Source of the DNA: Arthrobacter sp. 135MFCol5.1
GTDB lineage: Bacteria; Actinomycetota; Actinomycetes; Actinomycetales; Micrococcaceae
DNA: 64,000 nucleotides
Assembly (NCBI RefSeq): GCF_000374865.1
Contig: NZ_KB895452.1
Coordinates: 186,001 to 250,000, forward strand
Direction: 5' to 3'
Shown here: positions 9,314 through 17,955 of the stretch, one piece after another
How positions within the stretch are numbered: the stretch's first letter is position 1
How the letters are laid out: every line of letters begins with the position of its first letter
Position numbers and translations under genes: made by a program
The notes under the pieces: generated by a model
Databases searched by the model: none
The model's input: the letters and a program-made list of their open reading frames with translations, nothing else
Told to the model about the DNA's origin: nothing

Positions 9314-10287
9314 CGGTTGGCCTCCACGACATTGCTGATGTTGTTCACGTTGTCCGTCATCCACTGCAGGTAGGTCTTGCCTTCGGGCAGGGTTTCGTTG
9401 AAATCCACCACCGGAACGCCGGCAGCCTCCGCCGCCTTCTTCAGCGCCTCGGTCTGCGGCCCTTCGGTCTGGGCGTTGTAAGCCAGCAGCCGCACGCTCT
9501 TGGACGCCACCAGGTCAGTGGCTTCCTTCAGGACGGCAGGCGGAACATCACTTCCCTCTTCAATCGCAGCAGTGTATTGCTCCGGCGTGGCGTTCTCCAA
9601 GCCCGCGTCCTCCAGCAGGTACAGCGGAACGGGCTCCGTGACGGCCACTTTGCCTCCTGTCGCGGAGGCCTTCACAGCGTCCAGCCGGCTGTGCAGGGCC
9701 GACAACCCGGATTTGAACGAGGCTGCGTTGGCCGTGAACGTGGCGGCGGAGGCCGGGTCCAGCGTGCCGAGCTTGCCAGCGATGCTGTCGGCCATCCGCT
9801 CCATGGCCGCCAGGCTGTACCAGACGTGTTCGTTGAAATCGCCGTGGTCATGCGTGTCGGCGGCGGCAGTTGCGGACGCCGTGGCATGGGCCGTGGCGTC
9901 CTCCGGGTGGGCGAGGCCCGAGACCTCGACGGCGGTGAGGACGGCCGCGCTGTCCAGCTTGCTCCCCTCCACCAGGGTGTGGAGGAAATCGTCATAGCCG
10001 CCGCCGTTTTCGATGACCAGTTGCGCCTTTGAAACGGCGAGCCGGTCCTGCGCGGTTGCCTCATAGGAGTGCGGATCCTGGGCCGTGTTGTTGATGATGG
10101 CGGTGACCTTCACCTTGTCCCCACCGATCGCCCTGGCGATGTCCCCGTAGACGTTCGTCGACGCTACGACATTGACGCCCGCCCCGGTGTCGGGCGTCGA
10201 TGCGGACTGCGTGCTGCATGCACTCAGCAGGAGGCCAAGCCCCGCGAGGGCGGCAACGAAGGAGCGGGCAGCGGCATTACGGCGCAC
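9310..10287 (-). CDS. znuA: Zinc-binding lipoprotein of ABC transporter (ZnuA/AztC-like)
   Basis: The solute-binding component of the zinc importer, 325 residues. The N-terminus is a lipoprotein signal with lipobox LLSAC at about residues 20-24, so it is anchored outside the membrane. A His/Asp-rich loop (HPEDATAHA, ADTHDHGDFNEHVWY) at residues about 127-156 is the flexible zinc-collecting loop of ZnuA proteins. Start is GTG after a GAGG site 8 bases upstream. A palindrome at 10340-10360 lies in its predicted promoter. It is the first gene of the znuACB operon. Confidence 0.9.
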   Translation of the reverse strand: MRRNAAARSFVAALAGLGLLLSACSTQSASTPDTGAGVNVVASTNVYGDIARAIGGDKVKVTAIINNTAQDPHSYEATAQDRLAVSKAQLVIENGGGYDDFLHTLVEGSKLDSAAVLTAVEVSGLAHPEDATAHATASATAAADTHDHGDFNEHVWYSLAAMERMADSIAGKLGTLDPASAATFTANAASFKSGLSALHSRLDAVKASATGGKVAVTEPVPLYLLEDAGLENATPEQYTAAIEEGSDVPPAVLKEATDLVASKSVRLLAYNAQTEGPQTEALKKAAEAAGVPVVDFNETLPEGKTYLQWMTDNVNNISNVVEANR

Positions 10288-10339
10288 GGGGGATACCTCA
10301 GTTCACAGGAGGGGACGTCAACAGTGCCAGCCTATACCT

Positions 10340-10360
10340 AAATGCGAATGATTCCTATTT
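10340..10360. promoter_or_regulatory. Candidate Zur operator at the znuA promoter
   Basis: A 21-base palindrome with the core GAATGATTC and AAAT/ATTT outer arms; 8 of 10 base pairs match around a central G. It resembles actinobacterial Zur boxes built around an AATGATT-like core. On the minus strand a TAGGCT -10 hexamer at 10334-10329 would place the palindrome across the -35 region of znuA, where a repressor would block transcription. It overlaps the last bases of the neighbouring CNNM gene. Confidence 0.6.
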
Positions 10361-11437
10361 AGCCTTCTGGCTTCCGTTGGGCTGGCCCAGCCGGCGGATC
10401 CCGGTTGCCTGCGTGGCGTCCCTGATTTCACCAACAAGCTGTTCGATCACGTCTTCGAGGAACAACACCCCGCGCGTCCTGCCATCCGGGCCGATCACCC
10501 GAGCAAGGTGGGAGCCCGTGCGCTGCATGACGGACATGGCCTTTTCAATCTCGTCATCCAAGGCAAGGTTGGCCAGCGACCGGACACGGCCCTCGGCGAT
10601 CGGCAACTCATAGCCGGACTCCGGGATGGACAACACATCCTTGACGTGGAGGTAGCCGTACAGCATGTCCTCGTCATCCAGCATGGGGAACCGGGAGAAC
10701 CCCGTCCTGCTGACCGCCTTCTCGAACTCCACGGGGGTGGTGGCCGCACCAAGCATGACCAGGTTCTCCAGCGGCACCATGATGTCCTCGGCGGTGTGCT
10801 CGGAAAACTCAAGGGCGCCGTTGATCAGCCCGGCGTCGTCGTCCACCAGGCCGTGACGGGTGGACTCCTGGACGATCGACTGGACTTCCTCAAGCGTGAA
10901 CGAGGAAGTTACCTCGTCCTTGGGCTCGATCCTCAGGAGTTTGAGGATGTGGTTGGCCGACCAGTTGAGGACCGAAATCACCGGGTGGACCAGCCGGGCT
11001 ACGAAGAGCAGCGGCGGCGCCAGCAGCAGCGCGGCTTTGTCCGCCACGGAGACGGAAATGTTCTTCGGCACCATCTCGCCGAAGGTGACATGGAGGAACG
11101 TCACCAGCAGCAGGGCCACCGCGAAGGCAGCCACGCCCGCAGCCTCGGCCGGCAGGCCAACCGTCTCGATGGGAACAGCCAGCAGGTGGTGGATGGCGGG
11201 TTCGGCCACCAGCAGGATCAGCAGGGAGCAGACAGTGATGCCCAACTGCGCGCACGCGAGCATCAACGAGACGTTCTCCATGGCCCGCAGGGTGGTCTGG
11301 GCCCGCTTGGACCCGGCGTCGGCCAATGGTTCGATCTGGCTGCGGCGCGCCGACATGATGGCGAACTCCGCCGCCACGAAGAAGGCATTGCCAAGCAGGA
11401 GTACGCCCAGCCACATTATTCCGGCCCAGTCGCTCAT
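10355..11437 (-). CDS. CNNM/HlyC-type membrane protein with CBS domains (short form)
   Basis: A 360-residue protein with the N-terminal DUF21 (CNNM) transmembrane domain, about four hydrophobic segments to residue 160, followed by a paired CBS module (about residues 200-335: DIMVPLENLVMLGA and the GVLFLEDVIEQLVGEI end). CNNM proteins are linked to magnesium, cobalt or other cation efflux. It lacks the C-terminal CorC/HlyC domain that its upstream partner has. Its ATG overlaps the partner's stop (ATGA), so the two are co-translated and may form a heterodimer. Confidence 0.88.
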   Translation of the reverse strand: MSDWAGIMWLGVLLLGNAFFVAAEFAIMSARRSQIEPLADAGSKRAQTTLRAMENVSLMLACAQLGITVCSLLILLVAEPAIHHLLAVPIETVGLPAEAAGVAAFAVALLLVTFLHVTFGEMVPKNISVSVADKAALLLAPPLLFVARLVHPVISVLNWSANHILKLLRIEPKDEVTSSFTLEEVQSIVQESTRHGLVDDDAGLINGALEFSEHTAEDIMVPLENLVMLGAATTPVEFEKAVSRTGFSRFPMLDDEDMLYGYLHVKDVLSIPESGYELPIAEGRVRSLANLALDDEIEKAMSVMQRTGSHLARVIGPDGRTRGVLFLEDVIEQLVGEIRDATQATGIRRLGQPNGSQKAK

Positions 11438-12768
11438 GGGTTGCTCCCGTCACTGGCGTCCGGCGTTCCGGTTTCCTTGTCGGGCCGGAAGCAGATGCGG
11501 TCGATCCTGCGGCCGTCCATCCTGGTCACGCTGAGTGTTCCGCCGCCGACAGGAACGGCGTCCCCCACGGCAGCGATCCTGCCCAGCTTGCTCATCACGT
11601 ATCCCCCCACGGTCTCGTACGCAGCCTCATCGGGCACACTGAGACCGGGAATCTGTTCGGACAACTCGTCCGGACGCAGGAGGCCCGGGAAGTACCAGTC
11701 GCCGGAGGCGCTTTGCAGCAGCCCGGGGCGGACCTTGTCATGCTCGTCCGCCACTTCGCCGACGATCTCCTCCACGAGGTCCTCCAGCGTGGCGATGCCT
11801 GCGGTCCCGCCGTACTCGTCCAGCACCACTGCCAGCTGGAGGTTGCCCTCCCGCAGCTCGGCCAGCAGGGCATCGAGGTGGATGGTCTCGGGCACGCGCA
11901 GGACCTCGGTCATGATGGCGCCCGCCTCAAGGTTCCGCCGGCGTTCCCACGGGACGGCGACGGCCTTCTTGACGTGGACCAGCCCGCGGATGTCATCGGC
12001 CGAATCACCGATCACGGGGAACCGGGAGTACCCGGTCCGGCGCGCGGCATCCACGACGTCGGACACCGGCTGGTCGGCGTCGATCGTCTCCACCCGGATG
12101 CGTGGCGTCATCACATCCGCCGCCGTCCGGGTGGAAAAGTCCAGGGTGCGCGCAATGAAGTTGGCGGTTCCGGCGTCGAGCGTTCCCATCGCGGCGGAAC
12201 GGCGGACCAGCGAGGCCAGCTCCGCCGGGGTGCGGGCGCCGGAAATTTCCTCTTTGGCTTCCAGTCCGAACACGTTCAGGACCCGGTTGGAGAATCCGTT
12301 GAGGACCAGGATGGCAGGCTTGAAGATGGTGGTGAAGACCAGCTGCGGGCCGGCCAGGGCACGGCCCACAGGGAATGCCAGGGCGATCGCCATGTTCTTG
12401 GGCACCAGCTCCCCCAGGAGCATGGAGAGCAGGGTGGCCACCACCATGGCCAGGACCAGCGAGGCCGATTCGACCACCACGGGGGGCAGTCCGGCGGCGG
12501 CCAGCGGGCCTTTGAGGATATGTCCCACGGAGGGTTCCATGACGTAACCGGTCAGGAGGGTGGTCAGGGTAATGCCCAGCTGGCAGCTCGAGAGCTGGGT
12601 GGACAGCGACTTCAGGCAGGTGAGCAGCGGTACCGCGCCGGCATCGCCGTCGTCAATGGCGCGTTGGACCGTGGGCTGGTCCAACGCGATGAGGGAAAAC
12701 TCGACGGCCACGAAAAAGCCCGTGCCGGCGATCAGCAGCAAACCTGCTGCGAGGAGGAGCCATTCCAT
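11434..12768 (-). CDS. CNNM/HlyC-type membrane protein with CBS and CorC domains (long form)
   Basis: A 444-residue relative of the downstream gene: DUF21 membrane domain (residues about 1-190), CBS pair (about 205-340, with DVMTPRIRVETI and LVHVKKAVAV) and a C-terminal transporter-associated CorC_HlyC domain (about 355-430). The label hemolysin used for this family is historical; cation transport or its regulation is the better-supported role. It is the first gene of a two-gene operon. The repeated architecture shows that the pair arose by duplication. Confidence 0.88.
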   Translation of the reverse strand: MEWLLLAAGLLLIAGTGFFVAVEFSLIALDQPTVQRAIDDGDAGAVPLLTCLKSLSTQLSSCQLGITLTTLLTGYVMEPSVGHILKGPLAAAGLPPVVVESASLVLAMVVATLLSMLLGELVPKNMAIALAFPVGRALAGPQLVFTTIFKPAILVLNGFSNRVLNVFGLEAKEEISGARTPAELASLVRRSAAMGTLDAGTANFIARTLDFSTRTAADVMTPRIRVETIDADQPVSDVVDAARRTGYSRFPVIGDSADDIRGLVHVKKAVAVPWERRRNLEAGAIMTEVLRVPETIHLDALLAELREGNLQLAVVLDEYGGTAGIATLEDLVEEIVGEVADEHDKVRPGLLQSASGDWYFPGLLRPDELSEQIPGLSVPDEAAYETVGGYVMSKLGRIAAVGDAVPVGGGTLSVTRMDGRRIDRICFRPDKETGTPDASDGSNP

Positions 12769-13318
12769 TCAGCACCCCGCCCGGTGCGCGGGATGGGCAG
12801 TCAAACCTGGAACGGAGAGGATGTGTCGTCCCGGCGGAGGATGATCGGCCGAAACCGACGCCTGGTCCGTGCGGGTTGCGGCAAGCTGGGCCGTCTTCTG
12901 GTGATGGGCGCGTTGTCGGGGTTTGCCGGCTCTGGGGGCGGACTGCGCGGCGCTTCTCTTCGAGCTCCGCTGACAGCGCCCAGGCCGGCACCTAGATTTA
13001 CTGTCCATAAGAATTTCAGTCTACAGGAGCGGCCCCGCGCAACCACGCGGCACCAGTCCGTCGCCGGCCCCTGAAACACGGTCACAGGCATGCCTCTCCC
13101 GGTGATCCGGCAGGCCTTGCTGTGCCTCCCGGAATGCCCTCGATAGGGCCGGCGATCGTCACTTCATGATTTGGGTCACCCTTATTGGCAGTTAACACAC
13201 GATGCTCACTAGACTTGCAAAGGTCTGGGTTCAGAGGACGCAGAGACTGGTTCGATCGCAGTGCTGAAGCACCGGGGGGCCGGAGAGAAATCAAACTCAT
13301 GGAAGAGGCGTATTTCAA
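12769..13318. other. 550-base divergent intergenic region (CNNM operon / kgd)
   Basis: No gene is credible here: short frames on both strands lack family resemblance and good start sites. It must hold the promoters of the leftward CNNM operon and of kgd. A kgd promoter candidate is at 13185-13215. On the minus strand a TAGACT hexamer at 13023-13018 could serve the CNNM operon, giving it a leader of about 240 bases in which I recognise no known riboswitch. Confidence 0.5.
13185..13215 (+). promoter_or_regulatory. Candidate kgd promoter
   Basis: TTGGCA (13185-13190) and TAGACT (13210-13215) are separated by 19 bases, slightly longer than ideal. The transcript would have a leader of nearly 100 bases before the GTG of kgd. 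Confidence 0.4.
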
Positions 13319-16300
13319 GTGCCAGAGCAGCCAAGCCACCGTCTACCAGAGGAATTTGGCGGAAACGAGTGGCTCGTTGACGAACTGTACGAGCAGTACC
13401 AACAGGACAAGAACGCTGTGGATGCCAAGTGGTGGCCGCTGTTTGAATCCTTCGACTCGGGCAACGGTTCTTCTTCCAATGGAAATTCCGCACACGCAGC
13501 CCACCCCGCCACCCGGGAACTCCCCGTCGTGAAGGCAGCTCCCGCCGCGCCGGCACCGTCGCCGGCAGCAGCCCCCGCCGCTCCCCCGGCAGCACCCGCT
13601 GCTGCCGCACCCGCCGCCCCGGCCCCTGCGCCGGTCAAAAAGGCTCCTGCAACCGAGGCCCGCGACGGCGGCACGAAGACCGGTGCAGGCACCGGCGCCC
13701 AGCCCATCCCGGCCCAGCTGCCCAAGAACGTCAAGGCCCCCACGGCTCCCGAAGAGGACGTCGTCTCGATCCTGCGCGGCCCTGCCAAGGCCATCGCCAC
13801 CAACATGGTGACCAGCCTCGAGGTGCCCACCGCAACCAGCGTCCGCGCCATCCCCGCCAAGCTGCTGATCGACAACCGCGTGGTCATCAACTCCAACCTT
13901 GCCCGCGCCCGTGGCGGCAAGGTTTCCTTCACGCACCTGATCGGCTACGCCGTCATCCGCGCGCTCTCCCAGTTCCCGTCCATGAACGTGTACTACGACG
14001 AAGTGGACGGCAAGCCCGTCGCCGTCCAGCCCGCTCACGTCAACTTCGGCATAGCCATCGACATGCCCAAGCCGGACGGCACCCGCCTGCTGATGGTCCC
14101 GAACATCAAGAAGGCCGAAACCCTCAACTTTGCCGAGTTCTGGCACACCTACGAGGACCTCATCAAGCGCGCCCGCAACGGCAAGCTGACCGCTGAGGAC
14201 CACCAGGGCACCACGGTATCCCTGACCAACCCGGGCGGCATCGGCACCGTCCACTCGGTACCCCGCCTCTCCAAGGGCCAGGCCGCCATCATCGGCGTCG
14301 GTGCCCTCGACTACCCCGCCGAGTTCCAGGGCGCCAGCGAAAAGATCATTGCGCAGAACGCCATCAGCAAGGTCCTCACCCTGACCTCCACCTACGATCA
14401 CCGCGTGATCCAGGGCGCAGGCAGCGGCGAGTTCCTCAAGCTGGTCCACCAGCTCCTGCTCGGGGCCCAGAACTTCTACGACGAGATCTTCGAAGCACTG
14501 CGCATCCCGTACGAGCCCGTCCGCTGGAGCCCCGACCTCCAGGTGGATCCCGCCGACGAGATCAACAAGGTGGCCCGGATCCAGCAGCTGATCCACTCAT
14601 ACCGCGTCCGCGGCCACCTCATGGCGGACACGGACCCGCTCGAATACGTCCAGCGCAAGCACCCCGACCTCGACGTCCTCACCTATGGCCTGACCCTGTG
14701 GGACCTGGACCGCGAGTGGCCCACCGGCGGCTTCGGCGGCAAGCCGATGCTGAAGTTCCGCGACATCCTGGGCGTCCTGCGCGATGCCTACTGCCGCACC
14801 ACCGGCATCGAGTACATGCACATCCAGGAGCCGGCCGAGCGCAAGTGGTTCCAGGACCAGCTGGAACACCCCTACTCCAAGCCCAGCCGCGAAGAACAGA
14901 TCCGGATCGTTTCCAAGCTGAACGCCGCGGAGGCCTTCGAAACGTTCCTGCAGACCAAGTTCGTAGGCCAGAAGCGATTCTCGCTCGAGGGCGGCGAATC
15001 GCTGATCCCGCTGCTGGACGCCATCATGTCCAACGCTGCCGACGACGGCCTGGACGAAGTTGCCATCGGAATGGCCCACCGCGGCCGCCTCAACGTGCTC
15101 ACGAACATCGCCGGCAAGACCTACGCCCAGGTGTTCCGCGAATTCGAAGGCACCCAGGATCCGCGTTCCGTCCAGGGCTCTGGCGACGTCAAGTACCACC
15201 TGGGCACCGAGGGTACCTTCACCTCCGACAACGGCAAGGAGACCAAGGTCTACCTCGCCGCCAACCCGTCGCACCTTGAAGCCGTCGATTCCGTCCTCGA
15301 GGGCATTGTCCGCGCCAAGCAGGACCGCCTGGACCAGGGCGAATCCTTCCCAGTGCTGCCCATCATGGTGCACGGCGACGCCGCCTTCGCAGGCCAGGGC
15401 GTCGTGGCGGAGACGCTCAACCTGTCCCAGCTGCGCGGCTACCGCACCGGTGGCACCATCCACGTGGTGGTCAACAACCAGGTGGGCTTCACCACCGCCC
15501 CGTCGTCCTCGCGTTCGTCCACGTACTCAACCGACGTCGCCAAGATGATCCAGGCGCCCGTCTTCCACGTGAACGGCGACGACCCGGAGGCAGTGGTGCG
15601 CATCGGCCAACTCGCCTACGAGTTCCGGCAGCGCTTCCACAAGGACGTCGTCATCGACATGGTGTGCTACCGCCGCCGCGGCCACAACGAGGGCGATGAC
15701 CCCTCGATGACCCAGCCCCTGATGTACAACCTGATCGAAGCCAAGCGCTCCGTCCGAAAGCTGTACACCGAATCGCTGATCGGACGCGGGGACATCACCG
15801 AGGAAGAAGCCGAGCAGTTGCTCCGCGACTACCAGGAACGGCTGGAGCGGGTCTTCGCGGAGACCCACGCCGCGCAGACCTCGCCGATCCCGATCGTGAC
15901 CGCCGACTCCGCCGCCGTATCCGATATCGAGCGCCCCATGGCCCAGCAGTCCGATTCCAACGTCAGTGCACCGGTCGCCACCGCCATCAGCGCCGAGACC
16001 CTGGCCCGGATCGGCAAAGCCCACGTCGAGGTTCCCGAGGGCTTCACCGTCCATGCCAAGCTCAAGCAGCTGCTGGAGAAACGCGAGCAGATGTCCCGCG
16101 AAGGCGGCATCGACTGGGGCTTCGGCGAGATCGCAGCGTTCGGCTCCCTCATCATGGAAGGCGTGCCCGTCCGCCTCGCCGGCCAGGACTCGCGCCGCGG
16201 CACGTTCGTGCAGCGCCACGCCGTCTTCCACGACCGCGCCAACGGCAAGGAATGGCTGCCCCTGGGCAACCTCTCCGATGACCAGGCCAAGCTGTGGATC

Positions 16301-17131
16301 TACGACTCCCTGCTGTCCGAATACGCTGCCATGGGCTTCGAGTACGGCTACTCCGTGGAGCGCCCTGACGCGCTGGTCCTTTGGGAAGCCCAGTTCGGTG
16401 ACTTCGTCAACGGTGCGCAGACCATCATCGACGAATTCATCTCCTCCGCCGAGCAGAAGTGGGGCCAGCGCTCCTCGCTTGTCCTGATGCTCCCGCACGG
16501 CTACGAAGGCCAGGGCCCGGACCACTCTTCGGCACGGATTGAGCGCTTCCTGCAGCTGTGCGCCGAAGACAACATGATCGTGGCCAACCCCACCACGGCG
16601 GCCTCGCACTTCCACCTGCTGCGCCGCCAGGCGTACAGCCGCCCGCGCAAGCCGCTGATCATCTTCACGCCCAAGCAGCTGCTGCGCCTGAAGGCTGCCG
16701 CTTCGTCCGTGGAGGACTTCACCACCGGCGCCTTCCGCCCGGTGATCAGCGAGCACGAGCAGCTGCCGGCCACCGCCGTCGAACGCGTCATCCTGGTATC
16801 CGGCCGCCTGTACTACGATCTCCTGTCCACCCGCCAGAAGACCGGAGACAAGACCACCGCGATCGTGCGCGTCGAGCAGCTCTACCCGCTGCCGCACGCG
16901 GAGATCGCCGCGGAGCTTGCCAAGTACCCGAACGCCGAGGTCGTGTGGGCGCAGGACGAGCCCGCCAACCAGGGTCCGTGGCCGTTCATCGGCCTGAACC
17001 TGCCGGAGGCACTGGACCGCCGCGTCCGCCTGGTGTCCCGGCCGGCATCCGCCTCAACGGCTGCAGGTTCCATGAAGCGGCACGCCGCTGAACAGGACCT
17101 GCTGCTGAAGCAGGCATTTGCAAAGAAGTAA
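13319..17131 (+). CDS. kgd: Multifunctional 2-oxoglutarate decarboxylase/dehydrogenase E1-E2 (Kgd/SucA)
   Basis: The 1270-residue actinobacterial fusion that serves the 2-oxoglutarate step of the TCA cycle. In order: an E1 N-terminal helix (NEWLVDELYEQYQQDKN), an Ala/Pro linker (about 60-125), an E2 succinyltransferase catalytic domain without a lipoyl domain (about 130-385, active His361 in TYDHRVIQG) and a thiamine-diphosphate E1 domain (about 430-1270, with GDAAFAGQGVVAE and NNQVGF). Family members act as decarboxylase, carboligase or, with lipoylated E2p, as dehydrogenase, and are controlled by GarA/OdhI-type FHA proteins. GTG start with GGAAGAGG upstream. Followed by a strong terminator. 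Confidence 0.95.
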   Translation: MPEQPSHRLPEEFGGNEWLVDELYEQYQQDKNAVDAKWWPLFESFDSGNGSSSNGNSAHAAHPATRELPVVKAAPAAPAPSPAAAPAAPPAAPAAAAPAAPAPAPVKKAPATEARDGGTKTGAGTGAQPIPAQLPKNVKAPTAPEEDVVSILRGPAKAIATNMVTSLEVPTATSVRAIPAKLLIDNRVVINSNLARARGGKVSFTHLIGYAVIRALSQFPSMNVYYDEVDGKPVAVQPAHVNFGIAIDMPKPDGTRLLMVPNIKKAETLNFAEFWHTYEDLIKRARNGKLTAEDHQGTTVSLTNPGGIGTVHSVPRLSKGQAAIIGVGALDYPAEFQGASEKIIAQNAISKVLTLTSTYDHRVIQGAGSGEFLKLVHQLLLGAQNFYDEIFEALRIPYEPVRWSPDLQVDPADEINKVARIQQLIHSYRVRGHLMADTDPLEYVQRKHPDLDVLTYGLTLWDLDREWPTGGFGGKPMLKFRDILGVLRDAYCRTTGIEYMHIQEPAERKWFQDQLEHPYSKPSREEQIRIVSKLNAAEAFETFLQTKFVGQKRFSLEGGESLIPLLDAIMSNAADDGLDEVAIGMAHRGRLNVLTNIAGKTYAQVFREFEGTQDPRSVQGSGDVKYHLGTEGTFTSDNGKETKVYLAANPSHLEAVDSVLEGIVRAKQDRLDQGESFPVLPIMVHGDAAFAGQGVVAETLNLSQLRGYRTGGTIHVVVNNQVGFTTAPSSSRSSTYSTDVAKMIQAPVFHVNGDDPEAVVRIGQLAYEFRQRFHKDVVIDMVCYRRRGHNEGDDPSMTQPLMYNLIEAKRSVRKLYTESLIGRGDITEEEAEQLLRDYQERLERVFAETHAAQTSPIPIVTADSAAVSDIERPMAQQSDSNVSAPVATAISAETLARIGKAHVEVPEGFTVHAKLKQLLEKREQMSREGGIDWGFGEIAAFGSLIMEGVPVRLAGQDSRRGTFVQRHAVFHDRANGKEWLPLGNLSDDQAKLWIYDSLLSEYAAMGFEYGYSVERPDALVLWEAQFGDFVNGAQTIIDEFISSAEQKWGQRSSLVLMLPHGYEGQGPDHSSARIERFLQLCAEDNMIVANPTTAASHFHLLRRQAYSRPRKPLIIFTPKQLLRLKAAASSVEDFTTGAFRPVISEHEQLPATAVERVILVSGRLYYDLLSTRQKTGDKTTAIVRVEQLYPLPHAEIAAELAKYPNAEVVWAQDEPANQGPWPFIGLNLPEALDRRVRLVSRPASASTAAGSMKRHAAEQDLLLKQAFAKK

Positions 17132-17140
17132 ACCGTAAGG

Positions 17141-17190
17141 CTGCCCGGCCGGACGTCGAAATACCAGACTCCGGCCGGGCAGTTCTGTTT
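17141..17190 (+). terminator. Rho-independent terminator of kgd
   Basis: A perfect 13-base-pair stem (CTGCCCGGCCGGA at 17141-17153 with its complement at 17170-17182) is followed by a T-rich run. It starts 10 bases after the kgd stop. Confidence 0.85.
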
Positions 17191-17273
17191 AATGGTTGGA
17201 CAGCGCCGCCCCGTACCTCCGCAGCCGCGGCGGCGACGGAGGCTGCGGCCGGTTCGGAAGTGAAGAGGAACGC

Positions 17274-17873
17274 GTGGAAGACAGGAAGCTGCGGATCGCA
17301 GCTGTAGGAGACGAACTGCTGGCCGGACTGGGCGATCCCCGGGCGCTGGGCTGGCTCGGCCGCGTCCTGGCCCGCACTCCCCAGGACGGCATGCTGCTGG
17401 AAAGCTATGCCCTCCCCTGTCCGCAGGAAGGTACCGAAGGGCTTGCAGCCCGGTGGCTGGACGAAGCCGGCCGGCGCTTCAGCGACCAGGCCGAGAACAG
17501 GCTGGTCATCGGCCTGTCCGGGCGCGACATCGAATTCGGCCTTTCCACCGCGCGGAGCAGGCTGAACCTTGCCAACATCCTGGACTCGGCGTCGCAGAAC
17601 CGCATCGAGGTGTTCGTCGTTGGACCACCGCCCACGCTCGATCCGACCCAAAACCGGAGGCTGGATGAGCTGAACACCGCCTTCGCCGACGTCACCACCC
17701 GGCGTAAGCATCTGTACGTCGATACCTTCTCGCCCCTGCTGAACCATGAACAGTGGCGCCAGGACCTGGCTGCGAACGGGGGGACGCCGGGCCAGGCAGG
17801 CTATGGCCTCATGGCCTGGCTGGTGCTCCACCGCGGCTGGTTCCAATGGCTTGGCGTGGACGCGCCACAGTAG
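17274..17873 (+). CDS. GDSL/SGNH-like hydrolase
   Basis: A 199-residue protein with an SGNH-fold layout: block I is an unusual GDELLAG in place of GDSL, followed by ENRLVIGLSGRDIEFG (block III-like) and VFVVGPPP. The Ser of block I is replaced by Glu if the alignment is right, so hydrolytic activity is doubtful; the late His block is not obvious. The GTG at 17274 is chosen because GAAGAGGAA lies just before it, whereas the longer frame upstream has a low-complexity N-terminus. It is a single gene between the kgd terminator and the DUF4097 promoter. Confidence 0.6.
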   Translation: MEDRKLRIAAVGDELLAGLGDPRALGWLGRVLARTPQDGMLLESYALPCPQEGTEGLAARWLDEAGRRFSDQAENRLVIGLSGRDIEFGLSTARSRLNLANILDSASQNRIEVFVVGPPPTLDPTQNRRLDELNTAFADVTTRRKHLYVDTFSPLLNHEQWRQDLAANGGTPGQAGYGLMAWLVLHRGWFQWLGVDAPQ

Positions 17874-17889
17874 GCCCTGACAGGACGCC

Positions 17890-17919
17890 TTGACCGGCGC
17901 AAGCCGGCGCGGCTAGGTT
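17890..17919 (+). promoter_or_regulatory. Promoter of the DUF4097-padR operon
   Basis: TTGACC (17890-17895) and TAGGTT (17914-17919) are separated by 18 bases, a good vegetative promoter. The predicted start at about 17926 lies just before a 12-base palindrome. Confidence 0.65.
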
Positions 17920-17929
17920 GAAGCCCAAC

Positions 17930-17941
17930 GCGATATATCGC
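17930..17941. promoter_or_regulatory. Candidate PadR operator palindrome
   Basis: GCGATATATCGC is a perfect 12-base inverted repeat, AT-rich in a GC-rich setting, placed at about +4 to +15 of the predicted transcript and just before the ribosome site. A dimeric regulator bound here would block the promoter; the PadR protein encoded in the same operon is the obvious candidate. Confidence 0.55.
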
Positions 17942-17955
17942 CTCTGGAGGGGACC

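Noticed and set aside
13343..14596. 417-codon open frame antisense to kgd
   Set aside because: It is a shadow of the GC-rich kgd gene; its amino acid composition is low-complexity Gly/Val/Asp and no family features appear. The antisense frame at 15527-16897 is rejected for the same reason.
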